Shown here one piece after another: positions 54,136-63,887 of a DNA stretch of 64,000 bases. The notes beneath the pieces are model-generated. The model was not told the origin of the DNA and ran no database searches. It saw only the letters and a list, made by a program, of their open reading frames with translations. The translations under genes and the position numbers were made by a program. Position 1 is the stretch's first letter. Every line of letters starts with the position of its first letter. This DNA is from Salsuginibacillus kocurii DSM 18087. Its GTDB lineage: Bacteria > Bacillota > Bacilli > Bacillales > Marinococcaceae. The stretch spans positions 186,001 to 250,000 of the forward strand of contig NZ_KB898627.1 in the NCBI RefSeq assembly GCF_000377705.1, read 5' to 3'.

Positions 54136-56892
54136 TCAGCCTGTGTTGCGGAGGCCGGCTGCAATTCCGCTGATGGTTAATAATACTTCAGTTAAGAGAT
54201 CGTCTTGTTGTTCGTCGGAATCACGCATGCTCTGAATAAGCTCAACTTGCAAGAAGTTTAGCGGATCCACATAAGGATTGCGCAGGTGAACCGATTCTTG
54301 GATATCCGGTGTGTGATCTAATAACTCTTCATTACCTGAGATGTTTAACAACATCTCTTTCGTCTTGTTATATTCATCTTTAATATCCTGGTAAATCCGT
54401 TCACTCAACGTTTCATCCTCTACTAGCTTTGTATATTCCTTAGCTGTTGTTAAATCTGCTTTCATAAGAGCCATTTGCAGGTTATTAATCGTGGAATGGA
54501 AAAATGGCCATTTTTCATACATGTCTTTTAGAAGCTCCATATTCTCTTCACTTTGTGCAGCAAAGTGACTTAACCCGGAGCCCGCTGCGTACCAGGCCGG
54601 GATTAAATGGCGGGATTGGGTCCATGCAAATACCCATGGAATCGCGCGTAAGTTTTCAAATTGATTACTGTCCTTACGTTTCATCGGCCGTGATCCGATG
54701 TTCAGGTCTGCCAGCTCACCTAAAGGGGTCGCTTGATTAAAGTAGGTTAAGAAATCTTTGTCTTCAAACACGAAAGAGTGATACTTCTCTAACGCTTGTG
54801 TTGAAATTTCCTCCATCGCTTCTTCCCAGGCATGTTCTCTAAAATGATTTTCCTCCGATGTTTTCGACACATGAGCAGAAGTCTCTAACAAGGTAGAAGC
54901 GCCCTGTTCTAAACTTCGGTACGCAATATCTTCTAATAAATAACGGGAAGATAACACTTCTCCTTGTTCAGTAATCTTCACCCCGTCTCCTAACGTTTCC
55001 GCTGGCTGGGACAAAATACTCCGGTTCAATGGGCCGCCTCCACGACCTAATGAGCCGCCACGACCATGGAAGAACTTCAACCGGATGTCGTAGGCTTTTG
55101 CCATCTCATGGATCTCTTGCTGCGCTTTATACAGCTTCCAGTTTGCCGTTAACGTTCCTCCGTCTTTGCTTCCATCTGAATAGCCCAACATGATTTCTTG
55201 AGAATTTCCCCGCTGCTCCAGGTGCGCACCATACACATCCATTGAAAATAACCTCTTCATGATTTCCGGGCCGGCTACCAAATCATCAATGGTTTCAAGT
55301 AACGGGGCCACCGTTATTTCACTTTCAACACTTCCATCCGCATGCTGGCGGTAGATTCCTAATTCTTTGGCAAGAACGAGGACTTCTAAGAGGTCACTGG
55401 CTGATTGGGTCATGCTGACAAGATAAACTTCAATGGAACGCTGGCCAAACTCCTCATGCGCTTTTTTAATCATTTCAAAGACTTCAATGACACTTTTCGT
55501 CTCTTCTGAGTACTCTTTTCCTACGACTAGCAACGGGCGTGGATCTTGCAAAACGTCATTGAGGACGTTAATCTTTTCCTCTTCGGAAAGAGCTGAATAA
55601 TCTTCAGAAATATTGACAGCTTTTAATATTTCCGTAATCGCTGTTTCATGCTCTCCACTGTGGTTTCTAACATCTAACGTAGCCAAATGGAAACCAAACA
55701 ATTGCACCTGACGAATTAATTTATGCAGCATTTTCAACTTATGGTGGGCAGGTTGGTGTTGGTCCACACTTTCTTTAATGAGTAATAAATCATTATGCAG
55801 TTCTTCAGAAGATCGGTAACCAACCTCTGATTTTCCTGCGTGGTGCAACCGTTTAATAATCACGGCAAATTTGCGGCGATAGATTTCGTTTTCAACAGAC
55901 CAAACTTCGTCCTCATCTAAATAGAGCTTCTCGTCTTCTTCGACGGACTTGACTAAGCGCTCACTCACCTCAACACGTGTTGTCGAATGACTGAACCTTC
56001 TCATTAACTCCACAAGGACTTCATCATACTTTTTAATAACCAATTTTCTATGTTCTTCAAGTGTCTCCCATGTAACATCAGGCGTTACAAATGGATTCCC
56101 ATCACGGTCGCCACCGATCCACGACCCAAAGCGGAGGAAGTTGGGAACGTCCCACTGCGTGTTTGGGTAATGTTCATCCAGCTGATCTTTTAATTCTTGA
56201 TGAATATCCGGAAGCACATCAAATAACGTTTCATCAAAATAATAAAGACCATTTTTCACTTCATCCATAACGGTTGGCTTACGATGGCGCAACTCATCCG
56301 TTTGCCATAGAGACGTAATTTCATTAAATAAACTCTCATCCAACTTCTCTTGTTCTTTTTTCGTTAAAACCGCACGATCAAATTCCCGAAGGATGGTTGA
56401 AATTCGTTTTTGTGTTTCAAGGATGGTACGCTTTGTTGCCTCGGTTGGATGGGCAGTGATCACGAGTTCAAGCGACAAATCAGCTAGCACACGCTGGATC
56501 ACATCTTCCGAGACATTATTTTCTTTCAGAGCAATGACCGAACTTTCAAGAGAAAATGGTTGAACCCCTTCATCATCCTCAAGTTGATACTCTCGTCTAC
56601 GCCGGATGCGGTGATTTTGTTCCGCTATATTTACAAGGTGAAAATAAATAGCAAACGCCCGGATGACTTGCTGGCGCATCGGCGGCTCCAGGCTGTCAAT
56701 CTCTTCTTTAATGGCTTGATACGTCTCTTCATCATGATTTTTCCTTAAATCAATCGTCATTTTACGAATGGATTCTACTTTATTTAAAAGCTCCGTTCCG
56801 CCCTGGTGGACGAGGATTTCACCCAACATATTCCCAAGTTTTCTTACATCTTTTCTTAAAAGTGAACTTCCCTCATCGACTTTCTGCATCAT
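54136..56892 (-). CDS. ppc: Phosphoenolpyruvate carboxylase
   Basis: 918 aa, carboxylates PEP to oxaloacetate to refill the TCA cycle. Motifs: VITAHPTEATKRTI (catalytic His), GSWIGGDRDGNPFVTP, FFHGRGGSLGRGGGP (Arg of the mobile loop), and the C-terminal SGIAAGLRNTG. ATG 56892 (AAGGAG 5 nt upstream) is preferred over 56913. Monocistronic, ends in a bidirectional terminator shared with the UDG-like gene. Confidence 0.97.
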   Translation of the reverse strand: MMQKVDEGSSLLRKDVRKLGNMLGEILVHQGGTELLNKVESIRKMTIDLRKNHDEETYQAIKEEIDSLEPPMRQQVIRAFAIYFHLVNIAEQNHRIRRRREYQLEDDEGVQPFSLESSVIALKENNVSEDVIQRVLADLSLELVITAHPTEATKRTILETQKRISTILREFDRAVLTKKEQEKLDESLFNEITSLWQTDELRHRKPTVMDEVKNGLYYFDETLFDVLPDIHQELKDQLDEHYPNTQWDVPNFLRFGSWIGGDRDGNPFVTPDVTWETLEEHRKLVIKKYDEVLVELMRRFSHSTTRVEVSERLVKSVEEDEKLYLDEDEVWSVENEIYRRKFAVIIKRLHHAGKSEVGYRSSEELHNDLLLIKESVDQHQPAHHKLKMLHKLIRQVQLFGFHLATLDVRNHSGEHETAITEILKAVNISEDYSALSEEEKINVLNDVLQDPRPLLVVGKEYSEETKSVIEVFEMIKKAHEEFGQRSIEVYLVSMTQSASDLLEVLVLAKELGIYRQHADGSVESEITVAPLLETIDDLVAGPEIMKRLFSMDVYGAHLEQRGNSQEIMLGYSDGSKDGGTLTANWKLYKAQQEIHEMAKAYDIRLKFFHGRGGSLGRGGGPLNRSILSQPAETLGDGVKITEQGEVLSSRYLLEDIAYRSLEQGASTLLETSAHVSKTSEENHFREHAWEEAMEEISTQALEKYHSFVFEDKDFLTYFNQATPLGELADLNIGSRPMKRKDSNQFENLRAIPWVFAWTQSRHLIPAWYAAGSGLSHFAAQSEENMELLKDMYEKWPFFHSTINNLQMALMKADLTTAKEYTKLVEDETLSERIYQDIKDEYNKTKEMLLNISGNEELLDHTPDIQESVHLRNPYVDPLNFLQVELIQSMRDSDEQQDDLLTEVLLTISGIAAGLRNTG

Positions 56893-57184
56893 AACAACTC
56901 CTTGTATAAACATCTAAGACCGATCCGGGACACCCTTTGCCCAGCGTGGCCGGTCTACGTCCTTCAACTCAAAAATATTCAAAATTTAATAATTAATATT
57001 CTCCATCATAACGAAAAGTCGAATCATGATCAAATTAGATGCTTCAGTAGATTTTTCCAAGAACGGAGGTCAAAACCTAAGAGATGAAGCGAGCAACATC
57101 GTCCCGAAACAACATTCATAATCAATACATAAAACACCACTATCTCTGTGAACTGGCCCAGGGAAATGAGACAAGAAAAAACAC

Positions 57185-58042
57185 CTATGCTGCCACGGTC
57201 CTGTATTCAACAGGGGTGTGGCAGTTTAATTTGGAAAACGGTCGTATATAGTTGTAATAATACATGTAATTTACTACTTTTTCTATTACAATAGTAGATG
57301 TAAGGGTCGCTCTTAATTGAGTGGCGAATTCTTCCGACTTTAGCGAGGAATGGAAGGATTCTATGACGGCATTATCAAAGCAATTGCCTTTGCGGGACAT
57401 GCTTGTGATGATGCCGTTTTCTTTTGCTAATGCCTGAAAGGCATAGGACGTATATTGAGCTCCTTGATCACTGTGCAATATGACCCCATACGTATCTCTC
57501 CCATTACATGCCTCGCGCAACGTTTCTAAAACAAAATCCACGCTCTGTGAATCACTGATTTTATAAGCGATGATTTCGTTGTTATATAGGTCCATAATCG
57601 TTGATAGATACTGCATCCTGGGCCCGTAAGGTAAGTACGTTATATCCGTTACCCACTTTTGATTTGGTTTCTCCGCTTGGAAGTTTTGTTTTAACAAATC
57701 AGGAACCACAATCTTACTCTCTCCAGCAATATACTTTTGTCGTTTTACTTTGACACGACACTGGATCTCGTATTTTTGCATCACTTTTTGAACGGTCTTT
57801 CGGTTCACCTGAATCTTGTGGTCCTTGTATAAAAGATCTTTCACCGTTCGGTGACCCACACGATGCGAAAGTTGTTTGCAAATGTTAATAATTAATGTGT
57901 GAAGTTCGGGCATTTCTCGACTCGCTCTGTTCCTCCATCGATAATAAGTCGGACGCGAAATGTCAAAGCATTGACAGATTTCTGTAACTGTAAAGCGGTC
58001 TTTTAAAGATTCAACTACTTCTACAAAAATTTCTGGTACCAC
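57185..58042 (-). CDS. IS3-family transposase OrfB
   Basis: 285 aa with the integrase core: HTH_21-like N-terminus (FDISRPTYYRWRNRASR), DDE residues in WVTDITYL, VILHSDQGAQYTSYAF, and DNAVIESFHSSLKSEEF. Catalytic triad intact. Starts at GTG 58042, in the -1 frame relative to orfA and overlapping it by 22 nt, so it is normally made as an OrfAB fusion. Confidence 0.92.
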   Translation of the reverse strand: MVPEIFVEVVESLKDRFTVTEICQCFDISRPTYYRWRNRASREMPELHTLIINICKQLSHRVGHRTVKDLLYKDHKIQVNRKTVQKVMQKYEIQCRVKVKRQKYIAGESKIVVPDLLKQNFQAEKPNQKWVTDITYLPYGPRMQYLSTIMDLYNNEIIAYKISDSQSVDFVLETLREACNGRDTYGVILHSDQGAQYTSYAFQALAKENGIITSMSRKGNCFDNAVIESFHSSLKSEEFATQLRATLTSTIVIEKVVNYMYYYNYIRPFSKLNCHTPVEYRTVAA

Positions 58043-58348
58043 TTCCTTTCGATTTCTTGGTACTTTCCCATTAGCTCATCTCTCATTTCGTAATAAGTGA
58101 CCTTTCGTCTTAATTGAGCTAATTCACTATCATCATCAGGTCCCTTACCGTAGGTATATTGTTTACCAACAGGTTGAGCTAGTCTGTGATCTTCACCCTT
58201 TCGATACCATCTCATCCATGTTTTGATCTGAGTTTTACTTTTGATACCGAACTTCTCCATAATTTCTCGATTCGTCCATTCACCTGTCAATTTCAAACGA
58301 ATCACTTCTTGTTTAACTTCTTCAGGATAAAACTGTTTTTTTACCCAT
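58021..58348 (-). pseudogene. IS3-family OrfA (N-terminal frameshift)
   Basis: The helix-turn-helix protein reads KKQFYPEEVKQEVIRLKLTG then EWTNREIMEKFGIKSKTQIKTWMRWYRKGE. The only well-placed start, ATG 58348 behind AGGAGG, is out of frame because of a run of seven A where six would restore MGKKQFYPEE. The open frame to 58419 would start inside the terminal repeat without a ribosome site. It may be a mutation, a sequence error, or expressed by transcript slippage. Confidence 0.75.
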
Positions 58349-58698
58349 AAAGAAAAACACCTCCTAAAATGTCGATTTAATACTACATACGACTTAGGGG
58401 GTGTTTTTTCCTGTCTCATATTATTGGGTCACTCTACTGGCAATATGTTAGCTTTAATTTAGCAGTTACATCATGCTATATACTTATTAAAAAGCATAAA
58501 TACGACAAATTAATGGCAGATTACAACCGAGAAAAGAAAAAGATAAACTATTTGCGAAGTCAATTATAGGAATATTTAGAAGGGAACAAGTTATCGACAA
58601 CTTCTCCCCAACGTTTTATAAACACAACTTGTCTAAACTAATTCCACAATTTTTGATACGGTTCACCGTACCGGTTTGTAGGGTAAAATAATAAGGCA

Positions 58699-58730
58699 GG
58701 GGGACGAACAAATATTGACGGCTCGTCCCT
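58699..58730 (-). terminator. Terminator after the subtilase gene
   Basis: GGGACGA and TCGTCCC form a 7-bp stem with a loop of about 16 nt, 20 nt after the ietS stop. The T-run is weak. The rest of 58432-58700 holds no gene. Confidence 0.5.
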
Positions 58731-58749
58731 ACTTTGCTTTATATCACGA

Positions 58750-61212
58750 TTAATTATCTACTTGTATAGTTGTTTTTGTTTGTGTGCTAATTGGTGTATA
58801 TAAGTCGACATCTTCTTCTTCAGTTGAGATGGATACTATCAAAGAGTACCTTACTTTCTTGTCCCATCTATCTAGCCAGGCTCTTTCTCTCCACCACCCA
58901 ATCGCAGGATAGACACCAATTAGGTTACTAGTCGCTAGATCTGCTGCGATACCTTCCCAACTATCACTGTGTGTAGCACCTAAGTGTCTGCTTTGTTTTC
59001 CATAAAGCCAATTCACATTGCCCCCTGTACTATCTACGTCGTTATCTGATTCTACTGCTGCGTTAATTCTACTCAAAAATGCTTCTTTATTATCTGTGCC
59101 GTTAACATCAAAGCGAAGTAAGCTAGAAGGATATCTGTACCTGTCTTTCCAACCAATCTCGCCTGGCCCGGGTTCGACGAAATATGTTAATGTTACTTTT
59201 AGCTTTACCATTGTGTCACCTAGTTCTAAAAGTTCTTCTTTCGGCCATGGGAGCTCATGAATGTGCATATCTTTTGTTTTAAAGGAACCATTTAACTTAT
59301 CATATGGTTGCAAATCTGATTGAACTATTAAGTTAACACTATTATTCATAGAATTTAGTGCTCTATTTAAGTTGGGAACACCATATCCACATATCCTAAG
59401 TAATTTTCTATAGTCCTCTTTTCTCTGACCATCTAGAAATTGTTGCTTCATCGTGTCAGTCCATTCAGCTGAGTGAACCATCAACCCTTTAACTGTTTCT
59501 GGCCATGCCTCTGGATATTTTGCAAAAATTTGTGATGCCATCCAAGCTGCTTCAGCCGTTGCAGCACTTGTAGCATTAATAAAGTTAAAATGATTATCAA
59601 GAGGTTGATGATGGGTAGTTAATGAAGACAGTTCCTCCGATGTATAACAAGTGGTGGAATCTCTTAGTGCATTACCGCCCTCTAACAATATTTCTGGCTT
59701 AATTGGCCACTTATTATCCCATACTAACGATGTTGAACTAAAAGGAGATAACCCCCCATTAGGGGCTACTATTTCCATCCCCTCATACTCTTTAGAATCA
59801 ACCTCTGTTTTTTCAGTATAAGCACCTACAGTTAAAGCATTCCATGACTGACCAGGGTTTTGTACAGACAAACTATAGTTACTCTCAGGATAGTTCTCCC
59901 ATTCAGTATTATTGCCAATATTCCCAGCCGAAACTATAAATAGCTTTTGTTCTTCATCGATATATCCCGAGGTCAATTCATCTATCGCAGCTGACCATGA
60001 AGAAGGACTACCGTCACCCGTTTCATATTTAGGAGCTGTTACTGCCATACAAATCACTCTCTTTTTATGAGGGTTGTTTATGATTTGTTGACTCACCGAT
60101 TCTGAAGTAATTGCCCCGTACAGTTTAGGATCATTCTCCCCATCTCGAGGCAGTATCTTGCTGGATTCTAAGTTATGTAGAATTTTTATGTTGTGATGAC
60201 TCTCTAGTGCTTTTCTTAAGTCCCCATATGCACTTACTCCAGCCATTTTTGTTCCATGGCCACTGTGATCATCTTTTCCCCAATCATCTTTGAACGTCAA
60301 GCGGTCTTCATCTTTTAGTAATGGTTCAATTAACAAATGTCCATTATTAACTCCTGTATCTAGTATGCAAATTGAAACATCAGACTCATTATCAAAGTCT
60401 ATTCTCTCATGAAGATCTTTAGCCCACTCAGCTTGTTCTCTATTTGGTAAATCTATAAAAAAACTATTAACTTCTGCTGCTTTTCTTATTTCAGCTACAT
60501 CATCACTCATCAAAATTATTTCCTCTAATTGTTCTCTATTAGCTTTAACTAACAAAACCGTTCTTTCTGGGAAGCGTAAAGTTTCATCTTGAATTGGTAG
60601 ATTTAATTGGGAAATAATGATTTCTCTAAAACGAATTTCTATTTCTTCTTGTTCACCACTTAGCCATATTTCGCACCATTCAGCATCCTCATTTGGAATC
60701 CACCTCACTTGGCTAACTGGCCAAAAAGATTCGAGTACTGCTAATTTAACCCCTTCGATACTATTTATTAAGGGTTGGTTCTTTGGTTTACCCGTTGGAG
60801 TCTCTTCTTCAAGGTAGGCATCTATTTTCTTTAAGTAGGTATTTTCCTTACCTTTTGGGACATAAACAGTAGCTCTAATTACTTCTTTATCATTAACAGT
60901 CTGAGTACGAACATTTAATAAACGTATTCCTTGCAATCTGTCTTCTAAACTTTTTGATACTAGTTTGAAGTCAGGAGAACTCTCAAATTCAATATAAGTT
61001 CCTTGTCTAGTAGGTAATGAAACAGCGTTTCGTGCATTTTCTTGCTCCTCTTCTTCCTTCCATAATTGATCAAATTTTCTTCGCAATCTTTGACCGTGGG
61101 TTAACCTATCACGTAAAGGTAAAGCTGGAGTTCTTGCTGTTTGTCTTGAGGTGTAAGGTATAGAATTTATAAATTCTTCTATAAATAAATTATCAAATTC
61201 TTTCTTACTCAT
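58750..61212 (-). CDS. ietS: IetS-type subtilisin-like serine protease (S8)
   Basis: 820 aa, no signal peptide, so it acts in the cytoplasm. The S8 triad is complete: Asp in SICILDTGVNNGH near 285, His in DHSGHGTKMAGV near 320, Ser in NATSAATAEAAWMAS near 545, with Asn of the oxyanion hole in SAGNIGNNTEW. About 240 residues precede the protease and 230 follow. It starts 2 nt after ietA. Together they match the IetA/IetS pair first seen as a plasmid maintenance and incompatibility system in Agrobacterium and later listed among anti-phage systems. AT-rich unlike the genes left of the IS. Confidence 0.88.
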   Translation of the reverse strand: MSKKEFDNLFIEEFINSIPYTSRQTARTPALPLRDRLTHGQRLRRKFDQLWKEEEEQENARNAVSLPTRQGTYIEFESSPDFKLVSKSLEDRLQGIRLLNVRTQTVNDKEVIRATVYVPKGKENTYLKKIDAYLEEETPTGKPKNQPLINSIEGVKLAVLESFWPVSQVRWIPNEDAEWCEIWLSGEQEEIEIRFREIIISQLNLPIQDETLRFPERTVLLVKANREQLEEIILMSDDVAEIRKAAEVNSFFIDLPNREQAEWAKDLHERIDFDNESDVSICILDTGVNNGHLLIEPLLKDEDRLTFKDDWGKDDHSGHGTKMAGVSAYGDLRKALESHHNIKILHNLESSKILPRDGENDPKLYGAITSESVSQQIINNPHKKRVICMAVTAPKYETGDGSPSSWSAAIDELTSGYIDEEQKLFIVSAGNIGNNTEWENYPESNYSLSVQNPGQSWNALTVGAYTEKTEVDSKEYEGMEIVAPNGGLSPFSSTSLVWDNKWPIKPEILLEGGNALRDSTTCYTSEELSSLTTHHQPLDNHFNFINATSAATAEAAWMASQIFAKYPEAWPETVKGLMVHSAEWTDTMKQQFLDGQRKEDYRKLLRICGYGVPNLNRALNSMNNSVNLIVQSDLQPYDKLNGSFKTKDMHIHELPWPKEELLELGDTMVKLKVTLTYFVEPGPGEIGWKDRYRYPSSLLRFDVNGTDNKEAFLSRINAAVESDNDVDSTGGNVNWLYGKQSRHLGATHSDSWEGIAADLATSNLIGVYPAIGWWRERAWLDRWDKKVRYSLIVSISTEEEDVDLYTPISTQTKTTIQVDN

Positions 61213-61214
61213 AA

Positions 61215-62180
61215 CTAACTCCCACCTCTTAGGTATACTTCCTTTCTTTCAATAATCATTCTCATAATTAAATCTTCATCAATATAATCTAATCCCTTTA
61301 ATATCGCTTCTTTAACTGCATTATTACATGCCATAGTTATATCTGAATGACTTAGTGTTAACGCCTCATCAGCAACTTTTTCGAGTGACAGTAAACCATG
61401 ATTAAAAGAACCTAATTTGTTGCTAATCAATTTAATAACTTGATCTCTATCCGGTAAATTATAATGTATAACATCATCAAATCTGCGAAATAAAGCTTTA
61501 TCTAACAATTGAGGATTGTTTGTTGCTGCAACAATAATACTGTCCGATTCATCTTGCTCAATAAATTGTAAAAAGGAATTTAATATTCTTCTAATTTCAC
61601 CCACATCATTGTCTAAGCTTCTTTCAGACCCTATCGTATCAAATTCATCAAACAAGTAAATTGCAGGATTATGCGATATGAAATCAAATATTTGACGAAG
61701 CTTCACACTTGTTTCACCCATATACTTTGTAACTAATTTATCCATTACTATAGTGCATAATGGTAACTTAGTTCTTCCTGCTAATACCGATGCCGTCAAA
61801 GTTTTCCCGGTTCCAGGTTTTCCTGTCAATAATATTTTTCTTCTATTAGTTAATCCATACTTGTTTAATTTATCTTTCTGCCAATATTCTAATAATACTT
61901 TTTCGATTCTCGATTTTATTTCTTTATTAACCACTAAATCCGTAAGTTTTGCATCACTTAATTCTGTTCTCATTAATCCATCAAGTTCTTTGTTGAAGGG
62001 TATAATTTTATTACTTTTAGTATTGTATTTATCAAGTATCCCTCTTAAATCCCGAGCAAAAGTTTGATGACCTTTCTTGGCTTCTGAAGCAGCAATTTGT
62101 AGTACCAAAGTTCGAAACCTGTCATCATTACTATCAAAATGAGATTGAACTAACATTTTTATTTGGTCAGCTGTTGCCAA
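61215..62180 (-). CDS. ietA: IetA-type AAA ATPase
   Basis: 321 aa. An N-terminal helical part, then AAA core: Walker A LLTGKPGTGKTLTASVLAG near 125, Walker B AIYLFDEFDTIGSERS near 175, sensor 1 and arginine finger in VAATNNPQLLDKALFRRFDDVIHY. Start TTG 62180 (GGGGG 8 nt upstream) is preferred over GTG 62189, whose site is directly abutting. It should control or feed the IetS protease in an Lon/Clp-like or toxin-antitoxin manner (inference). Confidence 0.88.
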   Translation of the reverse strand: MATADQIKMLVQSHFDSNDDRFRTLVLQIAASEAKKGHQTFARDLRGILDKYNTKSNKIIPFNKELDGLMRTELSDAKLTDLVVNKEIKSRIEKVLLEYWQKDKLNKYGLTNRRKILLTGKPGTGKTLTASVLAGRTKLPLCTIVMDKLVTKYMGETSVKLRQIFDFISHNPAIYLFDEFDTIGSERSLDNDVGEIRRILNSFLQFIEQDESDSIIVAATNNPQLLDKALFRRFDDVIHYNLPDRDQVIKLISNKLGSFNHGLLSLEKVADEALTLSHSDITMACNNAVKEAILKGLDYIDEDLIMRMIIERKEVYLRGGS

Positions 62181-62189
62181 AATAAGCAC

Positions 62190-62522
62190 CCCCTTAAAAG
62201 TTTATAGTGGTTAAAATTATAAAAGTGATAACTAATCTGCACTATTTTATTTTAGCACTAATATAATCTGTTTTAGGAAAACAAAACGATGTTTCTTTTC
62301 AATAAATACAAACTTTAACACTTCAGGATGAAATATCTCCTTCATTTTATGCCCTTTATTGCTACCAAATCGCCACACTTGATTAACTGTAACCGGCAAG
62401 TTTTCAACTACTTCGGAAACATGTACTGCATCGAACAAGGTACTTGATTACTTTAAAATAATACCGGCACCCCTAAAGATCCAATTAATGGGTTTCCGAA
62501 TATAAGGGGGTTATTTATACCT
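62190..62522. other. Gap between ietA and the HEPN-like gene
   Basis: About 330 nt. A minus-strand frame (62247-62438, TTG start) reads VNQVWRFGSNKGHKMKEIFH and on to IILVLK. It has no ribosome site and no family match; it may be a remnant of a small gene. The promoter of ietA should lie here. No hairpin stands out. Confidence 0.3.
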
Positions 62523-63245
62523 TTACTTTCGCCTTACTTCTTCATAAAGTTCACGATACTCTTCTTGGAGATCTTCCAATTCTGCTATTGAATCACTATG
62601 GTATTCATATTGTTTTTCTTGAAACCATTCTTGAAATTCCATAACGAGACTGGTATATTCTTTTATCATTTGAGGTAAACCAATTTGGTCATCCTGTTTA
62701 CTTAAATAGTCTAATGATTTTCTTGTCCAATTATCCCAATCCATTAAACTTTTTTTTGTTAAGTTTATACTGTGCGACATTCCAGAATCTCTATTAAAGC
62801 TGAGTGTAGCACCAGTGATAGGGAGGTTTCGATGTAGACTATAATTTCTAAGGTCTTGAATGAATTTTGATATTGGTGAGTTAACAAATAGTTCATTGAT
62901 TTTTTCATTGTATTCAGCTTCGAACTCAGTACCTTTGTATTCATCCTGACAAAGCTTCCTAGTATGATCAATTAAAGTTTTAGCTGCTGCCAAGTAGTTA
63001 TGAAGCAACCTTGTTATCTCTCTTAAAAATATTTCAAACTCCTCCCTATTATCAACCTTGAAAATATGTAATGCCATATCTGTGTTTGTTTCGTATAGAT
63101 CCAGTAATTTCACAATTTCCTCATTATTTCGCTGGAAAGTATATATGCTTACATTAAAGTTCCTCAGTCTACTCATTAAACTCCACCCTTTAGTAGTGTG
63201 TATCTGTTCTTGTAAATTCAAAAGTTTTTTTCCGACTGAACTCAC
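62523..63245 (-). CDS. HEPN-like protein (Rx4H motif), unknown function
   Basis: 240 aa, all helical, AT-rich gene. Near residue 135 IQDLRNYSLHRNLPI contains R-N-Y-S-L-H, the Rx4H motif that gives HEPN domains RNase activity, set at the start of a helix as expected. GTG start with AAAGGG 8 nt upstream. It lies between the IetAS pair and a small unknown gene on the same strand. HEPN RNases are common toxins in defence and toxin-antitoxin loci, so a role as effector is plausible; I cannot confirm the fold by eye. Confidence 0.6.
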   Translation of the reverse strand: MSSVGKKLLNLQEQIHTTKGWSLMSRLRNFNVSIYTFQRNNEEIVKLLDLYETNTDMALHIFKVDNREEFEIFLREITRLLHNYLAAAKTLIDHTRKLCQDEYKGTEFEAEYNEKINELFVNSPISKFIQDLRNYSLHRNLPITGATLSFNRDSGMSHSINLTKKSLMDWDNWTRKSLDYLSKQDDQIGLPQMIKEYTSLVMEFQEWFQEKQYEYHSDSIAELEDLQEEYRELYEEVRRK

Positions 63246-63311
63246 AGAATCACCCTTTAAAATAGTTTTTGACCGATTTTATGTTTATTTACCTTGAGAG
63301 TGTTCAGCATT

Positions 63312-63593
63312 TTATAGGTACTCTCTCTTCAATTCATTGATTTTATCCATTACATTATCAAGGTCACTTCTTTCATCTTCTCCTGGTGTTACTAATATAT
63401 GAGCTGGATAGTTTTGATATTGCCAAATTCCTTCCTTGAAAAGACATATCCGTACATAAACAGCATATTCCGTTTCCCCATTTTTACCCCAGTCTACCTC
63501 ACCGAAACAAATGTGGTATTGACGTCCTTTGTTTTGATTGGAACTGACGATATGTTTACTAAGTGGGTCTTTATAAACAGGATTTTCATTCAT
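63312..63593 (-). CDS. Small unknown protein
   Basis: 93 aa, beta-rich with a C-terminal helix (SDLDNVMDKINELKREYL). HICFGEVDWGKNGETEYAVY looks like a folded core. GGAGGTG 9 nt before the ATG. No family recognised. It precedes the HEPN-like gene by 66 nt on the same strand and could be an antitoxin or partner (inference). Confidence 0.5.
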   Translation of the reverse strand: MNENPVYKDPLSKHIVSSNQNKGRQYHICFGEVDWGKNGETEYAVYVRICLFKEGIWQYQNYPAHILVTPGEDERSDLDNVMDKINELKREYL

Positions 63594-63887
63594 CTTTTCA
63601 ACACCTCCATTGTTTATAAATACATTTTAAGTGTTAGAATAAAATCATTTGAAATAAAAGCTCTGCTCCTTCGTTATTTAATGGGCGTTCCATTTTGATT
63701 TGCCTCTATAAGCCGTTTGAATAACTTGCTGTGGTAAGAAACTTCACTCGGCTGCAAACCGATGTATGGCATTTAAGGATAGGAATGTTGATAAATAGGC
63801 TTTTCCAGTCACTCCTTTCAAGTAGATAAATTGCTCTTTTTAACTTAAGATAGTAAAATTTATTGAGTGAAGAAGGACGTGAGAGGT

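Larger units (their letters stand above)
57154..58431 (-). mobile_element. IS3-family insertion sequence (IS150-like), 1.28 kb
   Basis: Bounded by imperfect inverted repeats of about 32 bp that begin TGGCCCA (left, 57154) and TGACCCA (right, read inward from 58431); the inner parts, TGAGACAAGAAAAAACACC and its counterpart with one change, are nearly identical. It carries overlapping orfA and orfB. No matching direct repeat is visible at the ends (AAC versus CTC). The homopolymer in orfA suggests the copy may be defective. Confidence 0.9.

Noticed and set aside
62247-62438. 63-aa minus-strand ORF between the HEPN-like gene and ietA
   Set aside because: TTG start without ribosome site, no recognised family. 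Mentioned as a gap feature only.
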